A DNA stretch of 64,000 bases from Halorubrum sp. 48-1-W (GCF_003287355.1 NZ_QMIM01000011.1:80751-144750), one strand, 5' to 3'; shown: positions 1 to 9,482, counted from the stretch's first letter. Made by a program: numbers and translations. The notes: generated by a model not told the origin, from the letters alone.

Positions 1-273
1 GACCTCCGTCGGCGCGCCGTACATCGGCCCGGCAGCGACGTGCGACTGGATCGCCGCCTCGACCGGCTCGGGGAGGTCGTGACCGTACAGCAGCGGCCCG
101 TACCCCATGACCCAGTCGACGTAGCGGTTGCCGTCGGCGTCGATCACGTGACCGCCGTCGCCGCGCTCGATGAAGAACGGGTGCGGCATCGTCGCCCGGA
201 CCGAAGAGTTGACCCCGCCCGGCATGACCGACAGCGCGCGGTCGTACAGTTCGCGGGAGCGCTCGTGGTTCAT
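1..273 (-). CDS. hemL: glutamate-1-semialdehyde 2,1-aminomutase (partial, N-terminal 91 residues)
   Basis: This is the 5' part of hemL; the rest runs off the left edge. The enzyme is a PLP-dependent class III aminotransferase that converts glutamate-1-semialdehyde to 5-aminolevulinate for heme and corrinoid synthesis. The visible N-terminus starts [20 protein letters not shown] and continues with NSSVRA and the [17 protein letters not shown] block, all typical of HemL. The ATG at 273-271 matches the usual family start. The catalytic lysine lies outside the window, so intactness cannot be judged. Confidence 0.93.
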   Translation of the reverse strand, partial: MNHERSRELYDRALSVMPGGVNSSVRATMPHPFFIERGDGGHVIDADGNRYVDWVMGYGPLLYGHDLPEPVEAAIQSHVAAGPMYGAPTEV

Positions 274-322
274 ACGTACCGGTTCGGCCGCCCCGTGGAA
301 AGGTGTTACCGAGTCGGCCGCG

Positions 323-410
323 GTCGCCTCAGTCGGCCCAGTCGTCTCCGCCGGCCCAGTCGCCTCAGTCGGCCCAGTCGTCTCCGCCGGCCCAGTCGCC
401 TCAGTCGGCC
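323..410. repeat. 36-bp tandem repeat, 2.4 copies, upstream of hemL
   Basis: Two perfect 36-bp units (323-358, 359-394) and a 16-bp partial third (395-410). Each unit is itself two diverged 18-bp halves, GTCGCCTCAGTCGGCCCA and GTCGTCTCCGCCGGCCCA. It lies between the hemL start and the 3' end of the convergent-side membrane gene, so it replaces the usual promoter-proximal DNA of hemL. No spacer structure, so not CRISPR. Slippage-type expansion is the simplest reading. Confidence 0.9.
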
Positions 411-422
411 GGGACCGATCGC

Positions 423-869
423 CTACATACCGTCGTCGCTGCGGAGCATTATCGCGCCGCTGGCGAGCATGAGGGACGCGAGCACGACCATCCCGAGGTC
501 CCACGGCATCGCCGCGGTCATCGTTGCGTCACCGCCCATGCTCCCCATCGCGCCACCCCCACCGTCCATCGATCCGTCCACGCCACCCATACCGTCCCCG
601 GCCAGTCCACCCATCAGGCCGGTCGCCAGCGCCGCCTGGTTCGCGAGCATGACGACGGCGTACGCGAGCATCAGCCCGCCGCTCGTCCCGTCGGCGAGGG
701 GAACCGACGGCGCGAGGAGGAGGGCACCGTGGACGACGACCACGAGGCCGAGAAGGAGCATGAGCCACATGCTCGCCGTCGTTCGAGTCGCCCCGAGCGC
801 GCTCGCGAGCGAGTAGCCGCCGGAGGCGAACGCGATCGCCGCGCCGTACAGTCGGCTGTCGGATACCAT
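423..869 (-). CDS. hypothetical four-helix membrane protein
   Basis: A 148-residue protein of unknown function. Four hydrophobic segments are visible at roughly residues 5-25, 32-53, 65-85 and 120-140. Between helices 3 and 4 lies a Gly/Met/Asp-rich loop with several GGxxGDGM-like stretches, which might be a flexible or metal-contacting loop. The ATG at 869-867 was chosen because upstream residues in frame are Arg/Pro-rich and non-hydrophobic. It is transcribed in the same direction as hemL and the ammonium transporter. No catalytic motif was recognised. Confidence 0.7.
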   Translation of the reverse strand: MVSDSRLYGAAIAFASGGYSLASALGATRTTASMWLMLLLGLVVVVHGALLLAPSVPLADGTSGGLMLAYAVVMLANQAALATGLMGGLAGDGMGGVDGSMDGGGGAMGSMGGDATMTAAMPWDLGMVVLASLMLASGAIMLRSDDGM

Positions 870-990
870 GCGGTACGTGGCGACGGTGGGGACAAAAGCG
901 TTGGTCGGTCGTGTGCCGGTTCCGCGAGGAAGTGGTCCGCGGAGGGTCACCCCCGAGAAGCCACCGGAGCGAGCGCGTTCGGCCGTCGAA

Positions 991-2670
991 CTACACCGCC
1001 TCGGGACCGGTCTCGCCGGTCCGGACCTGAAGGGCGTCCTCGACCGGCAGGATGAACACCTTGCCGTCGCCCGGTTCGCCGGTCTCCGCGGCCCCGCGGA
1101 TCGCCTCCGCGACTTCGTCGGCCGGGATGTCGGCGACGACCACGTCGACTTTCACCTTCTGGTGGAGGTCGACGGTGAACTCCTCGCCGCGCCACTGGCC
1201 CGTCTTCGCGGGCTGTGAGCCGCGTCCGGAGACGTTCGTCACGGTGAGCGAGGGCGCGTTGACCTCGGCGAGCGCCTGTTTGATGTCGCCGAGCTTGTCC
1301 GGGCGGACGATGGCGGTGACCATCTTGATCGCCGTGCCGTCCTCCGCGCCGCCGTCGGCACGCGGGGAGCCGTCGACATCGCTCGAGGAGGCGACCGTCC
1401 CGCCGTCGGTGCTGACGGTCGGCTTGCCGAACTCGGGATACGTCTCGACGCCGTGTTCGCTGACGTCGAGGCCGTCGCGCTCGTGTTCGGGCGTGACGCG
1501 GGCCTGACCGACGGCCTTGAACACGCCGAAGACGGCGGCGGTCGCGGCGACCGTCCAGACGGTGATGACGGCGACCCCGATCACCTGCGAGACGAGCAGG
1601 CTGGAGGAGAAGCCGTCGACGTGGACGAACGGCAGCGCGAGCACGCCGATGACGCCGGCGGAGCCGTGGACGGGGAACACCGCACAGACGTCGTCGATCT
1701 TCATCCGGTCGGCCGCGAACTCGAAGACGAGCGGGAGCTGGAGGCCGCAGACAAGCGCGACCAGGATCGCTCCCCACCACGTGACGGCGTTCGCGATACC
1801 CGTCACGCCGACGAGACCCGCGAGCAGGCCGTTCGCGACGTACAGCGTGTCGACCTTCTTCGTGAGGTACAGCGAGGCGAGCGCGCTCCCGACCCCGCCC
1901 GCGGCCATGCCGAGCGTCGTCGCCAGGGCGACCCGGCCGACGACGGCGTAGCCGCCGAGCACGAGTTCGCCGCCGTCGACCGCGAACACGGTGGCGGTCG
2001 TGCCGACGTTGAAGCCGTACCAACCGAACGCCAGGACGAGGGTGCCGAGCACCGCGAACGTCATCGAGTGACCGGGGATGACGTTCGTGGAGCCGTCCTC
2101 CGCGTAGCGGTCCATGCGCGGACCGATCACGTACGCCGCGGTGAGGCCGGCGATGCCGCCGACCCCGTGGACGATCATCCCGCCCGCGAAGTCGGTGAAT
2201 CCGAGCCCCGCGCCGCCGAGGAAGCCGCCGCCCCAGGTGATGCCCGCGACGACGGGGTAGATGACCGCCGAGAGGGCGATCGTGTACCCGACGTACGCGC
2301 GGAGTTTGGCTCTGCCGGCCACCGCCCCGGAGACGATCGTCGCGGCCGTCATCGCGAAGACCGCCCCGAACAGCCAGCTGTTGACCCAGTCGCCGTCGCC
2401 GAGGGCGGTCGCCGGGGAGAAGCCCGCGCCGCCGGCGACGCCCTCGATCCCGAAGCCGATCAGGAAGTACACGAGGACGCCGACGCTCCACGTGAGCAGG
2501 TTCTTCGTGAGCTGGTTGGCGACGTTCTTCGCGCGGACCTGCCCCGCCTCGAGCATCGCGAAGCCGGCGTGCATGAAGAAGATGAGGAAACACACCACCG
2601 CCACCCACATCAGGTTCACCCCTTCCGCGAGCACGCTCGGGTCGATGCTCGCGAGAACGCCGGTCGTCAC
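991..2670 (-). CDS. Amt ammonium transporter fused to a C-terminal P-II (GlnK-type) domain
   Basis: A 559-residue fusion of an Amt/Rh ammonium channel and its regulator. Residues 1-~400 are Amt: the N-terminal helix with [13 protein letters not shown], the SGAVAGR block, and the two pore histidines in [10 protein letters not shown] and [10 protein letters not shown] ~45-residue acidic linker follows, then a full P-II domain from about residue 448 ([20 protein letters not shown]). In bacteria and archaea these two are normally separate adjacent genes, with the P-II trimer plugging the Amt trimer under nitrogen sufficiency. T-loop positions equivalent to GlnK Tyr46 and Tyr51 are Trp and Phe, so uridylylation of Tyr51 is not possible. 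The start is GTG at 2670-2668. Confidence 0.92.
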   Translation of the reverse strand: MTTGVLASIDPSVLAEGVNLMWVAVVCFLIFFMHAGFAMLEAGQVRAKNVANQLTKNLLTWSVGVLVYFLIGFGIEGVAGGAGFSPATALGDGDWVNSWLFGAVFAMTAATIVSGAVAGRAKLRAYVGYTIALSAVIYPVVAGITWGGGFLGGAGLGFTDFAGGMIVHGVGGIAGLTAAYVIGPRMDRYAEDGSTNVIPGHSMTFAVLGTLVLAFGWYGFNVGTTATVFAVDGGELVLGGYAVVGRVALATTLGMAAGGVGSALASLYLTKKVDTLYVANGLLAGLVGVTGIANAVTWWGAILVALVCGLQLPLVFEFAADRMKIDDVCAVFPVHGSAGVIGVLALPFVHVDGFSSSLLVSQVIGVAVITVWTVAATAAVFGVFKAVGQARVTPEHERDGLDVSEHGVETYPEFGKPTVSTDGGTVASSSDVDGSPRADGGAEDGTAIKMVTAIVRPDKLGDIKQALAEVNAPSLTVTNVSGRGSQPAKTGQWRGEEFTVDLHQKVKVDVVVADIPADEVAEAIRGAAETGEPGDGKVFILPVEDALQVRTGETGPEAV

Positions 2671-3148
2671 GCCGAAGGCACCTCAATTAAACGTACGTCT
2701 AGCAGACGGTTCGATTTATCCGTGTTCATGTGCTGAATCACGTTCCTGGGTCGGGTATCACGGATATATAAACGTTTGAGTTGAGTTTCACAGGAAATAT
2801 CTCTAATAATACAACTGATGTCAGATATAAGGACAACACTATTGAATATAAGGACGTATTCTCGCCGATCGTTCGGCAATCATTGCGAAAGAATCGATCG
2901 GATGTAGTGTACTATATTCGATGGTTCCGCTCGAACGGCGGGGATCGTGGGGGCGTCACGCCGGCCGCGACGCCTTCAAGCGAATATTGCCGACCGGGAA
3001 CCCGGACTCATCATAGAACATCCGGTAGATCGGCCGATATCGGACGATACAGCGGGTGTATAGAGAAGTTGACGTTCGTACACCGGACGACGACGGGCAT
3101 CGCGAAAGAACGCGACGGATACGGGTGAACTGGGGGCGAACGGCCAGA
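2671..3148. other. intergenic stretch, no gene recognised
   Basis: A 478-bp gap between the start of the amt fusion and the end of radA. It is much more AT-rich than its neighbours, especially 2690-2960. A TTTAATTG element at about 2684-2691 (minus strand) is a possible TATA box for the amt gene, though it is close to the GTG start. An open frame of 115 codons at 2781-3128 has no coding bias and no recognisable domain, so it was not called. Confidence 0.6.
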
Positions 3149-4180
3149 TTACTCCGGTTTCAGTCCCTCACCCTGAACGCGCATCACGGCCTCGCCGTCG
3201 GCGAGGTTCGGCGCGTCGACGAGCCGGACGATCCGCTTGTTCCCCTTCGACTTGCGGAGGTACATCCGGAACGTGGAGGCGTGTCCGAGGATGTTGCCGC
3301 CGATCGCCTGGGTGGGGTCGCCGAAGTAGGAGTCGGGGTTCGACGCGACCTGGTTGGTGACGAGGATGGCGGTGTTGAACAGATCGCCGATCCGCATCAG
3401 GTCGTGGAGGTGTTTGTTGAGCTTCTGCTGTCGTTCGGCGAGTTCGCCACGCCCGACGTACTCGGCACGGAAGTGGGCGGTCAGCGAGTCGACGCAGACG
3501 ATCCGGATGGGCCACTCGCCCTCCTCGTGTTCGCCCGCGAGTTCCTTGGCCTTCTCGGCCAGCAGGATCTGGTGGTTGGAGTTGAACGCCTTCGCGACGT
3601 GGATCTGATCGAGGAAGGCCTCGATCAGTTCCTCCATCGCCTCCTCGTTCCCCGGCGTGCCCTCGATCTCGCGCCGTTCCATCTCGTCGGCGAGGACCTC
3701 GTCGTCGAGCCCGCGTACCATGTCGTCGATCCGCTCGGGCCGGAACGTGTCCTCGGAGTCGACGAAGATACAGCCGCCGTCGAGACCGCCGTTCTCCCGC
3801 GACAGCTGGACGTTGACGGCCATCTGGTGGGTCACCTGCGACTTGCCGGACCCGAACTCGCCGTACACCTCCGTGATCGACTGGGTCTCGATGCCGCCGC
3901 CGAGGAGCTCGTCGACCTCCGGGATCAGCCAGGAGAGCTTGCCGATCTCCTGGCGGCGTTCGAGCACGGTCGCGCCCGTCTCGAACCCGCCGACGTCGGC
4001 GGCGTCGCGGGCGGCGTTGATGATGTCGCTCGCGGACGACTCGCCGATGTCGGCCGTGTTCGACATCTCGCCGGGGCTCGCCACCGCGATCGACTGGTAG
4101 CTCTCGAATCCGTTCTCGACGAGCTTGTCCGCGGTCGCCGGGCCGACTCCTGGGAGGTCCTCGAGTTCGTCTTCAGGCAT
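3149..4180 (-). CDS. radA: DNA repair and recombination protein RadA
   Basis: The archaeal RecA/Rad51 recombinase, 343 residues, the usual family length. An N-terminal helix-hairpin-helix ([18 protein letters not shown]) is followed by the ATPase core with Walker [10 protein letters not shown] near residue 110, Walker [15 protein letters not shown], and the L2-region [20 protein letters not shown]. The C-terminal [13 protein letters not shown] is also typical. The ATG at 4180 was preferred to one two codons upstream because it gives the standard [11 protein letters not shown] start and sits the right distance from the TATA box. It forms the ssDNA filament for strand exchange. Confidence 0.97.
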   Translation of the reverse strand: MPEDELEDLPGVGPATADKLVENGFESYQSIAVASPGEMSNTADIGESSASDIINAARDAADVGGFETGATVLERRQEIGKLSWLIPEVDELLGGGIETQSITEVYGEFGSGKSQVTHQMAVNVQLSRENGGLDGGCIFVDSEDTFRPERIDDMVRGLDDEVLADEMERREIEGTPGNEEAMEELIEAFLDQIHVAKAFNSNHQILLAEKAKELAGEHEEGEWPIRIVCVDSLTAHFRAEYVGRGELAERQQKLNKHLHDLMRIGDLFNTAILVTNQVASNPDSYFGDPTQAIGGNILGHASTFRMYLRKSKGNKRIVRLVDAPNLADGEAVMRVQGEGLKPE

Positions 4181-4203
4181 GTACACCCGGCTTGTGCGGC
4201 TTC

Positions 4204-4213
4204 GGATATAAAC
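4204..4213 (-). promoter_or_regulatory. TATA box of radA
   Basis: GTTTATATCC on the minus strand, 24-33 nt before the radA ATG. That spacing fits a leaderless transcript. Confidence 0.7.
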
Positions 4214-4226
4214 CCTGGTTAACAGC

Positions 4227-4274
4227 CAAGTGGAAGTGAAGTACAGCCGACGGTGATGGACAAGTGGAAGTGAA
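4227..4274. repeat. 14-bp direct repeat upstream of the radA promoter
   Basis: CAAGTGGAAGTGAA occurs twice, at 4227-4240 and 4261-4274, 34 bp apart start to start (about three helical turns). Each copy is followed a few bases later by GCCGACGG. The pair lies directly upstream of the radA TATA box, on the radA template side. Candidate operator for a regulator of recombination, or a small duplication. Confidence 0.6.
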
Positions 4275-4330
4275 ACGGCCGACGGATCGACGGGCCAGAG
4301 AACGGTTCGCGCGTCCGAACGCGAGCCGGG

Positions 4331-4831
4331 TCAGAACCCGACGCGACGGACGTATCCCAGTTCGCGGATCTCGACGAGCAACTGGCCGGGAAGTTCGACG
4401 TCCGTGATCACGTACAGTTTGGGGTCGTCGGTGAACTCGGGGTCGTCGCTCAACACCTGTCGGATGGGAACGCCGTGGTCCGCGAGGATCCCGGTGACCT
4501 CGGCGACGATCCCGGCCTCGTCGGCCGCGGCGACCTCGATCGTGAGGACGGTGAGATCGAGGACGGGAGCCAGGTCCATCAGACTCGGTACCGACGAGAT
4601 GTTGGTGAAGATGCGTTTCAGTTCGGGGTCCGCGAGGATCGCGTCGGTCGTGGAGTCGACGACCCGCCGGTCGACGTCGAGCTCGCGCGCGATCCCCGTG
4701 TAGGGGATCTCGATCCCGCCGGAGACGACCCGCCCCTCCTCGTTGATGGAGAAGCCGCGCTCCAAGAAGAGCCGGATGACGGCCTGCTGGCTCGGGGACC
4801 CCTCGAACTTCTCGAGGATCTCGTCGAACAT
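4331..4831 (-). CDS. ACT-domain regulator of amino-acid metabolism
   Basis: A 166-residue protein with an N-terminal helix-turn-helix-like part (residues ~1-75: SPSQQAVIRLFLERGFSI, then GIARELDVDRRVVDSTTDAIL) and a C-terminal ACT domain (~90-166: LTIEVAAADEAGIVAEVTGILADHGVPIRQVLSDD). ACT domains bind amino acids as regulatory ligands. The arrangement fits the archaeal family annotated as a predicted regulator of amino-acid metabolism. The target genes cannot be read from the context. It is followed by radA on the same strand but has its own spacing. Confidence 0.85.
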   Translation of the reverse strand: MFDEILEKFEGSPSQQAVIRLFLERGFSINEEGRVVSGGIEIPYTGIARELDVDRRVVDSTTDAILADPELKRIFTNISSVPSLMDLAPVLDLTVLTIEVAAADEAGIVAEVTGILADHGVPIRQVLSDDPEFTDDPKLYVITDVELPGQLLVEIRELGYVRRVGF

Positions 4832-4916
4832 TCGTTACTACCGATGATCGTCGCTCGTTCTTAAAAGGACGCGGTGACGAGCGGACGGGGACGACCGCGG
4901 AGCGAGTGGTACAGCC

Positions 4917-5390
4917 CTACTCCGCGAGCGCGGAGTAGACGCCGCCGAGGACCGTCCCGTAGACGACGTGGCCGACGAGGCTCTCGACGCCGACGTTCGG
5001 TAGCGGCGGCGCGCCCGGGAAACCGACGGCGCCCAGCCAGATCGGCATCACGATCACCGCGAGCACGATCCACACGAGGAGCCCGTAGCCGGCACCGACG
5101 GCGAGACTCGTTCCGGCGGAGCGTCCGAGGTCCGGCTTCAGGCTCGCGATCGCCGCGAACCCGAGACCGATGACCGCGCCGTGAGACATGTGGATCGCCC
5201 AGCCGACGGCGCCGGCCGGACCCTCGATTCCGTACATCGCCGGGATCGCCATCTGCAGTACGCCGGGGGTCATCATCGACATCATCGCGCCGAAGACGAG
5301 ACCGCCGACCAGTCCACCGGTCACGCCCGCCTTCCAGTTACCGGTCTCCGTCGATACCTCGGTCGTCGCGGTGGCGGTTTCGGTTGCCAT
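4917..5390 (-). CDS. hypothetical multi-pass membrane protein
   Basis: A 157-residue protein with a Thr/Glu-rich N-terminus and four hydrophobic segments: about residues 22-45, 60-85 (including a His in GWAIHMSHGAVIGLG), 98-122 and 135-153. Function unknown; short haloarchaeal membrane proteins of this type are widespread and often misnamed. The ATG at 5390 is preceded by a TATA-like element at 5415-5422 (minus strand), divergent from the helicase promoter. Confidence 0.75.
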   Translation of the reverse strand: MATETATATTEVSTETGNWKAGVTGGLVGGLVFGAMMSMMTPGVLQMAIPAMYGIEGPAGAVGWAIHMSHGAVIGLGFAAIASLKPDLGRSAGTSLAVGAGYGLLVWIVLAVIVMPIWLGAVGFPGAPPLPNVGVESLVGHVVYGTVLGGVYSALAE

Positions 5391-5486
5391 ACCGGTCCGT
5401 CGACACGTAACCGGTAATATATGCCGCAATGTGGCGGGGAGGACGCACGCTCGCGGAACGTATATATACGTTGTGAAACTAATGTG
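5391..5486. promoter_or_regulatory. divergent promoter region between a membrane gene and the XPD/DinG-type helicase
   Basis: Minus-strand element GCATATATTA around 5413-5422 lies 25-32 nt upstream of the membrane-protein ATG. Plus-strand element TATATATA at 5460-5467 lies 20-27 nt before an ATG at 5487 that is in frame with the helicase. Both spacings suit leaderless transcripts. Confidence 0.5.
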
Positions 5487-5624
5487 ATGGGGGAAACTCG
5501 CCGCGACCGTTCGTTCGGAGGCAACTCCATCGAGTTCTCGTTCGACCGCCCATCGGCGTTCCCCCCCGACCACTTCCGCCGAGGTACCCGACCCCTTTTG
5601 CCCGATGGCGCCGAAACGGCGACC

Positions 5625-7814
5625 GTGTCAGAGTCGCCGCACCTGCGGTTCTTCCCGTACGAGGAGCCGTACCCGAACCAGCGCGAGGCGATGGATCGGG
5701 TCGCCAACGCGCTCTCTCGGGGCCAGGACGTGCTGTTCGAGGGCGCACCGGGGACGGGGAAGACCCTCTCCGCGCTCGTGCCCGCGCTCGAGCACGCACG
5801 TGAGAACGATCGAACGGTCGTCATCACGACGAACGTCCACCAGCAGATGCGCCAGTTCGTCGAGGACGCCCGGTCGATCACCCGGACCGAGCCGATCCGC
5901 GCGGTCGTGTTCAAGGGGAAGTCGTCGATGTGTCACATCGGCGTTGACTACCAGGAGTGTCAGACGCTCCGGGACACCACCCGCTCGATGGTGGAGACGG
6001 AGTCCGAGAAACGCGAACTCGAACGGCGCCAGCGCGAGCTGCTCGCGGAGAGCCGCGAGGGCGACGCCGGGGCCGCCGAGGCCCGCGAGGCCGTCATGGA
6101 CGAGCTCGACGACCTCGAAGGGGAGCTCGACGAGTTCGAGGCGACCAACGTCTGTGAACACTATCACAACAACCTGACCCGAGATACGGACGGCTTCTTC
6201 GAGTGGCTCTTCGAGGACGTTCGGACCCCGGAGGACGTCTACGAGTACGCCGAAAAGCGCGACCTGTGCGGATACGAGCTGTTGAAGGAGGGGATGAACG
6301 GCGTCGACCTCGTCGTGTGTAACTACCACCACCTGCTCGATCCGAACATCCGCGAGCAGTTCTTCCGCTGGATCGACCGCGACCCTTCGGAGGTGATCAC
6401 CGTGTTCGACGAGGCGCACAACGTCGAGGACGCCGCCCGCGAGCACGCCTCCCGGTCGCTCACGGAGAACACCCTCGACGGCGCCCTCGAGGAGCTCGCC
6501 GACAGCGACGACTCCCGTGCCGAGCCCGCAGCGAACGTGCTCTCGGCGTTCCGCGACGCCCTCGTCGACGCGTACGACGGCGCGCTCGGGTTCGGCGCGC
6601 GCGAGTCCGTCGGCGAGGGCTGGGAGGACGTCTCGATCGCCAACGACGACCGCCGGGACGACCTCACGCTGGCCTTCCTCGAGCGGTACGAGGGCCGGGG
6701 GATCGACGCCGAGCTCGAGCTCGCCGTCCAGCTCGGGAAGGCGATAGACGAGGAGTACGAGCGGGCCTACCGCGAGGGCGAGGCGACGAGTCGGGCGGAG
6801 TGTCGCACGCTCCAGGCCGCCCGGTTCGTCTCGACGTGGATGGAGGAGGGGACCACGCTCGGCCAGTACCCGGTCGTCTCCGTGCGCAGGGACGGCGGCA
6901 CCGACGAGGTGTACGGCCGCGCCGAACTGTACACGTGTATCCCGCGTGCGGTCACCTCGGCGCTGTTCGAGGAGGTCGCAGCCTCGGTGTTGATGAGCGC
7001 GACCCTCCGCCCCTTCGACGTGACCGAGGACGTGCTCGGCCTGGCGGACGTCGCCACCCTCGCGTACGGGATGGGGTATCCGGCGGGGAACCGGCGGACG
7101 TACGCCGTCGACACGCCGCCGCTTTTCGCCTCCGAACGGAACGACCCGGAGACCCAGGAGGCGGTGGCCGGGCTCCTCCGCGACGCGATCCGGTTCACGC
7201 CGGGCAACACGCTCGTCTTCTTCCCGTCGTACGGCGAGGCCGAACGGTACTACGAACGGCTCGGCGGCGGCGGCGGGCTCTCCGGGGCCGACCTCGGATC
7301 GCTGTACCTCGACGGCCCCGGCGAGGACGAGGAGGACCTCCGTCGGCGGTTCGTCGCGAGCGACGACGCCGCGCTCTTCACCTCCCTGTGGGGGACGCTC
7401 GCGGAAGGGGTGAGCTTCGACGGCGACGACGCCCGGACGGTCGTCGTGGTTGGCGTTCCGTACCCGCACCTCTCCGACCGGATGGAGGCGGTCCAGGACG
7501 CCTACGATCGGGCGTTCGCCGACCGTGACCGCGCACGCGATCCCGGCTGGGCCTACGCCGTCGAGATACCGACGGTTCGAAAGACGCGGCAGGCGATCGG
7601 TCGGGTCATCCGCGGACCCGACGACTTCGGCGTCCGGATCCTCGCCGACCGGCGGTACACGACCGCCGACATGGGGAAGTACTCCGTGCGGGGGACGTTC
7701 CCGCCCGAGGAGCGTGAAGAGTTACTCGACGTCGACCCCGGGAAGCTGAAGTTCGCGATGCTCAACTTCTACGGCGACCACGACGCCTACGGCGGTGACC
7801 CGCCGCAGCCGTGA
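5625..7814 (+). CDS. XPD/DinG-type ATP-dependent DNA helicase with Fe-S cluster motif
   Basis: A superfamily 2 helicase of 729 residues from this start. The N-terminal RFFPYEEPYPNQREAMD is the Q-motif region; Walker A is GAPGTGKTLSAL; the DEAH box is VFDEAHNVEDAA. Four cysteines between them (SSMCHIG, YQECQTL, NVCEHYH, RDLCGYE) form the Fe-S cluster domain typical of XPD, DinG and FancJ. Helicase domain 2 carries SLWGTLAEGVSFDG and RQAIGRVIRG. GTG 5625 begins at the conserved N-terminus. The in-frame ATG at 5487 would add 46 residues and has a well-placed TATA box, so the true start is open. Likely role: DNA repair. Confidence 0.9.
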   Translation: MSESPHLRFFPYEEPYPNQREAMDRVANALSRGQDVLFEGAPGTGKTLSALVPALEHARENDRTVVITTNVHQQMRQFVEDARSITRTEPIRAVVFKGKSSMCHIGVDYQECQTLRDTTRSMVETESEKRELERRQRELLAESREGDAGAAEAREAVMDELDDLEGELDEFEATNVCEHYHNNLTRDTDGFFEWLFEDVRTPEDVYEYAEKRDLCGYELLKEGMNGVDLVVCNYHHLLDPNIREQFFRWIDRDPSEVITVFDEAHNVEDAAREHASRSLTENTLDGALEELADSDDSRAEPAANVLSAFRDALVDAYDGALGFGARESVGEGWEDVSIANDDRRDDLTLAFLERYEGRGIDAELELAVQLGKAIDEEYERAYREGEATSRAECRTLQAARFVSTWMEEGTTLGQYPVVSVRRDGGTDEVYGRAELYTCIPRAVTSALFEEVAASVLMSATLRPFDVTEDVLGLADVATLAYGMGYPAGNRRTYAVDTPPLFASERNDPETQEAVAGLLRDAIRFTPGNTLVFFPSYGEAERYYERLGGGGGLSGADLGSLYLDGPGEDEEDLRRRFVASDDAALFTSLWGTLAEGVSFDGDDARTVVVVGVPYPHLSDRMEAVQDAYDRAFADRDRARDPGWAYAVEIPTVRKTRQAIGRVIRGPDDFGVRILADRRYTTADMGKYSVRGTFPPEEREELLDVDPGKLKFAMLNFYGDHDAYGGDPPQP

Positions 7815-7842
7815 TTGGCCCCTTCTCGGACCGAACCCGAAC

Positions 7843-8202
7843 TCACGTCGGGCGCGTCGAGAGCAGTAGCGCGACGCCGCCCAGAACGACGCCGACGAGG
7901 ATCGTGACGGCAGCGTGGATGACGGTCAGCAACGCGACGACCCGCGGCGGCTGGTCGTAGCTCCACCGGAACATGAGGGCGTCGAGCGCGAACGCGACGG
8001 TCACCGTCACGCCTGCCGGAACGGCGAACCCGCCGCCGACGACGCTGACGGCGGCTGGGAGCGGCCCGACGTAGAGCGCGCGGCGCGGGTCGACGTCGCC
8101 GAGGACGTTGCGGGCGGCGAGGTGGGCGGTGACGGAGAGGAACAGCGCGAAGAGCAGGGTCGTCACCAACACCGACAGCGGCGTCACCGTCTGAGCGGGC
8201 AT
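7843..8202 (-). CDS. hypothetical membrane protein
   Basis: A 119-residue protein with four hydrophobic segments, at about residues 8-30, 43-57, 60-75 and 87-112. It starts MPAQTVTPLSVLVTTLLFALFL. It is convergent with the helicase gene (28 bp between stops) and upstream of tbp on the same strand. No functional motif seen. The high hydrophobicity and the well-spaced position support it as a real gene. Confidence 0.7.
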   Translation of the reverse strand: MPAQTVTPLSVLVTTLLFALFLSVTAHLAARNVLGDVDPRRALYVGPLPAAVSVVGGGFAVPAGVTVTVAFALDALMFRWSYDQPPRVVALLTVIHAAVTILVGVVLGGVALLLSTRPT

Positions 8203-8255
8203 ACCCGGCGTAGGCGGCCGAGACTAAAAGGACCGACGGGATCCGGCGGTCGGGG

Positions 8256-8816
8256 TCACCCGAGGAGACCGAGCCCCGAGAGTTCCTCGACGATCACGTC
8301 CACGGCCGCGGCCGCGTCCGCCGGATCGGTGCCGCCGGTGACGACGAGCTTGCCGCTGCCGAAGAGCAGGGCGACGACGTCGGGCTCGTCGATCCGATAG
8401 ACCAGTCCGGGGAACTGCTCGGGCTCGTACTCGATGTGCTCCAACCCGAGCCCGATGGCGATCGCGTTGAGGTTGAGGCTCTCGCCGAGGTCGGCGGAGG
8501 TGACGATGTTCTGGACCGTTATCTCGGGGTCGTCCTCTATCGGGATCTGGAGGGCTCGAAGCTTCTCGAAGACGATATCGAGGCTCTCGTGGACCGCCTC
8601 CGTCGAGTTCGCGCCGGTACAGACGATCTTCCCGGAGCGGAAGATGAGCGCCGCCGACTTCGGATCGGTCGTGCGGTAGACGAGTCCGGGGAACTGCTCG
8701 GGGTCGTAGTCCGCGCCCTCGAGGTCCATCGCGACGCTCTGGAGGTCGAGCTCCTGTCCGATCCCGGTAGAGGCGACGACGTTCTCTATTGTGATCGTGT
8801 CCTTCGGGTCGGCCAT
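8256..8816 (-). CDS. tbp: TATA-box-binding protein
   Basis: Archaeal TBP, 186 residues, built from two direct repeats of about 90 residues: ITIENVVASTGIGQELDLQSVA...PEQFPGLVYRTTDPKSAALIFRSGKIVCTGA and ITVQNIVTSADLGESLNLNAIA...PEQFPGLVYRIDEPDVVALLFGSGKLVVTGG. It binds the TATA box and recruits TFB and RNA polymerase. The acidic C-terminal tail is short (EELSGLGLLG). Haloarchaea often have several tbp genes; this one matches the standard length. Confidence 0.97.
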   Translation of the reverse strand: MADPKDTITIENVVASTGIGQELDLQSVAMDLEGADYDPEQFPGLVYRTTDPKSAALIFRSGKIVCTGANSTEAVHESLDIVFEKLRALQIPIEDDPEITVQNIVTSADLGESLNLNAIAIGLGLEHIEYEPEQFPGLVYRIDEPDVVALLFGSGKLVVTGGTDPADAAAAVDVIVEELSGLGLLG

Positions 8817-8841
8817 TCACCCGGACGTACGACGGTCGGGA

Positions 8842-8849
8842 TCTTAAAG
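8842..8849 (-). promoter_or_regulatory. TATA box of tbp
   Basis: CTTTAAGA on the minus strand, 26-33 nt before the tbp ATG, fitting a leaderless message. Confidence 0.6.
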
Positions 8850-9450
8850 CGGTCGGTAGCCGGATCGACGGATCAGTGACCCAGGGCTTCATCGTGGGTG
8901 ATTTCCTCGTACGTCCGGGGAAGGGGACGAACAGCCCGACCACAAACCTATTCAATAAAAATAATACAATTTTTTCTGATAAGTATGCGCAGAGAGGGCG
9001 GCCGATCCCTCGAAAACTGACGTAAGGGATCGATCCGGTTCGAGTCGCTCTCCGGTCGTAAAGTCCAAACAGCGCCACGAATCGGGAGATACTGTTTTCA
9101 TATGCTCTTCGTCACGGATAGTCGTGAGAACGTATTCGAGCGATAGAACAAAAAAAAAACGATTTACACGGGAAATAGCTAGGATACGAACTCTTTAAGC
9201 GATATAGTAGAGAATAGATAGCAGGCTATGAGAGAGAAGACAATGTTCGTTGGAAAGTGAGCGGTATAAAGTATAATTCAAATAGATGGTTAGAGAAATA
9301 CTAATTTAGATTAGTAATTTGACGCCACGCCGCCGGAAGCGTCGAACGGGAGTGTACACACATACATTACAACAATAGGATTGTAACGCCAACGGCGGGC
9401 AGCGAGCCCGACTGGACCTCACGATCTGTCGAAGGTGATCGTCGGGTGAG
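8850..9450. other. AT-rich intergenic stretch, no gene recognised
   Basis: About 600 bp with strikingly low GC compared with both flanks, including an A-run near 9150 and many short A/T tracts. It separates tbp from the catabolic region. A 7-bp inverted repeat (GATCCCT/AGGGATC) lies near 9005-9032 and a 6-bp one (TTACAA/TTGTAA) near 9369-9388. No ORF with coding bias, no RNA gene and no terminal repeats seen. Could be a decayed insertion or a long regulatory spacer. Confidence 0.5.
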
Positions 9451-9460
9451 GGTTTTTTAC
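9451..9460 (+). promoter_or_regulatory. TATA-like element of the CitE-like gene
   Basis: GGTTTTTTAC ending 23 nt before the ATG at 9483; spacing fits a leaderless transcript and supports that start over the GTG at 9465. Confidence 0.5.
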
Positions 9461-9482
9461 CTCAGTGCGTGATACGGAATCC

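Noticed and set aside
323..410. CRISPR-like array near hemL
   Set aside because: Units are adjacent without unique spacers, so it is a plain tandem repeat. No cas genes in the window.
2781..3128. A 115-codon frame between the ammonium transporter and radA
   Set aside because: AT-rich first half, no codon bias, no domain and no promoter spacing.
5628..7469. A 613-codon frame antisense to the helicase
   Set aside because: No start context, no domain, and composition typical of the complement of acidic haloarchaeal genes.
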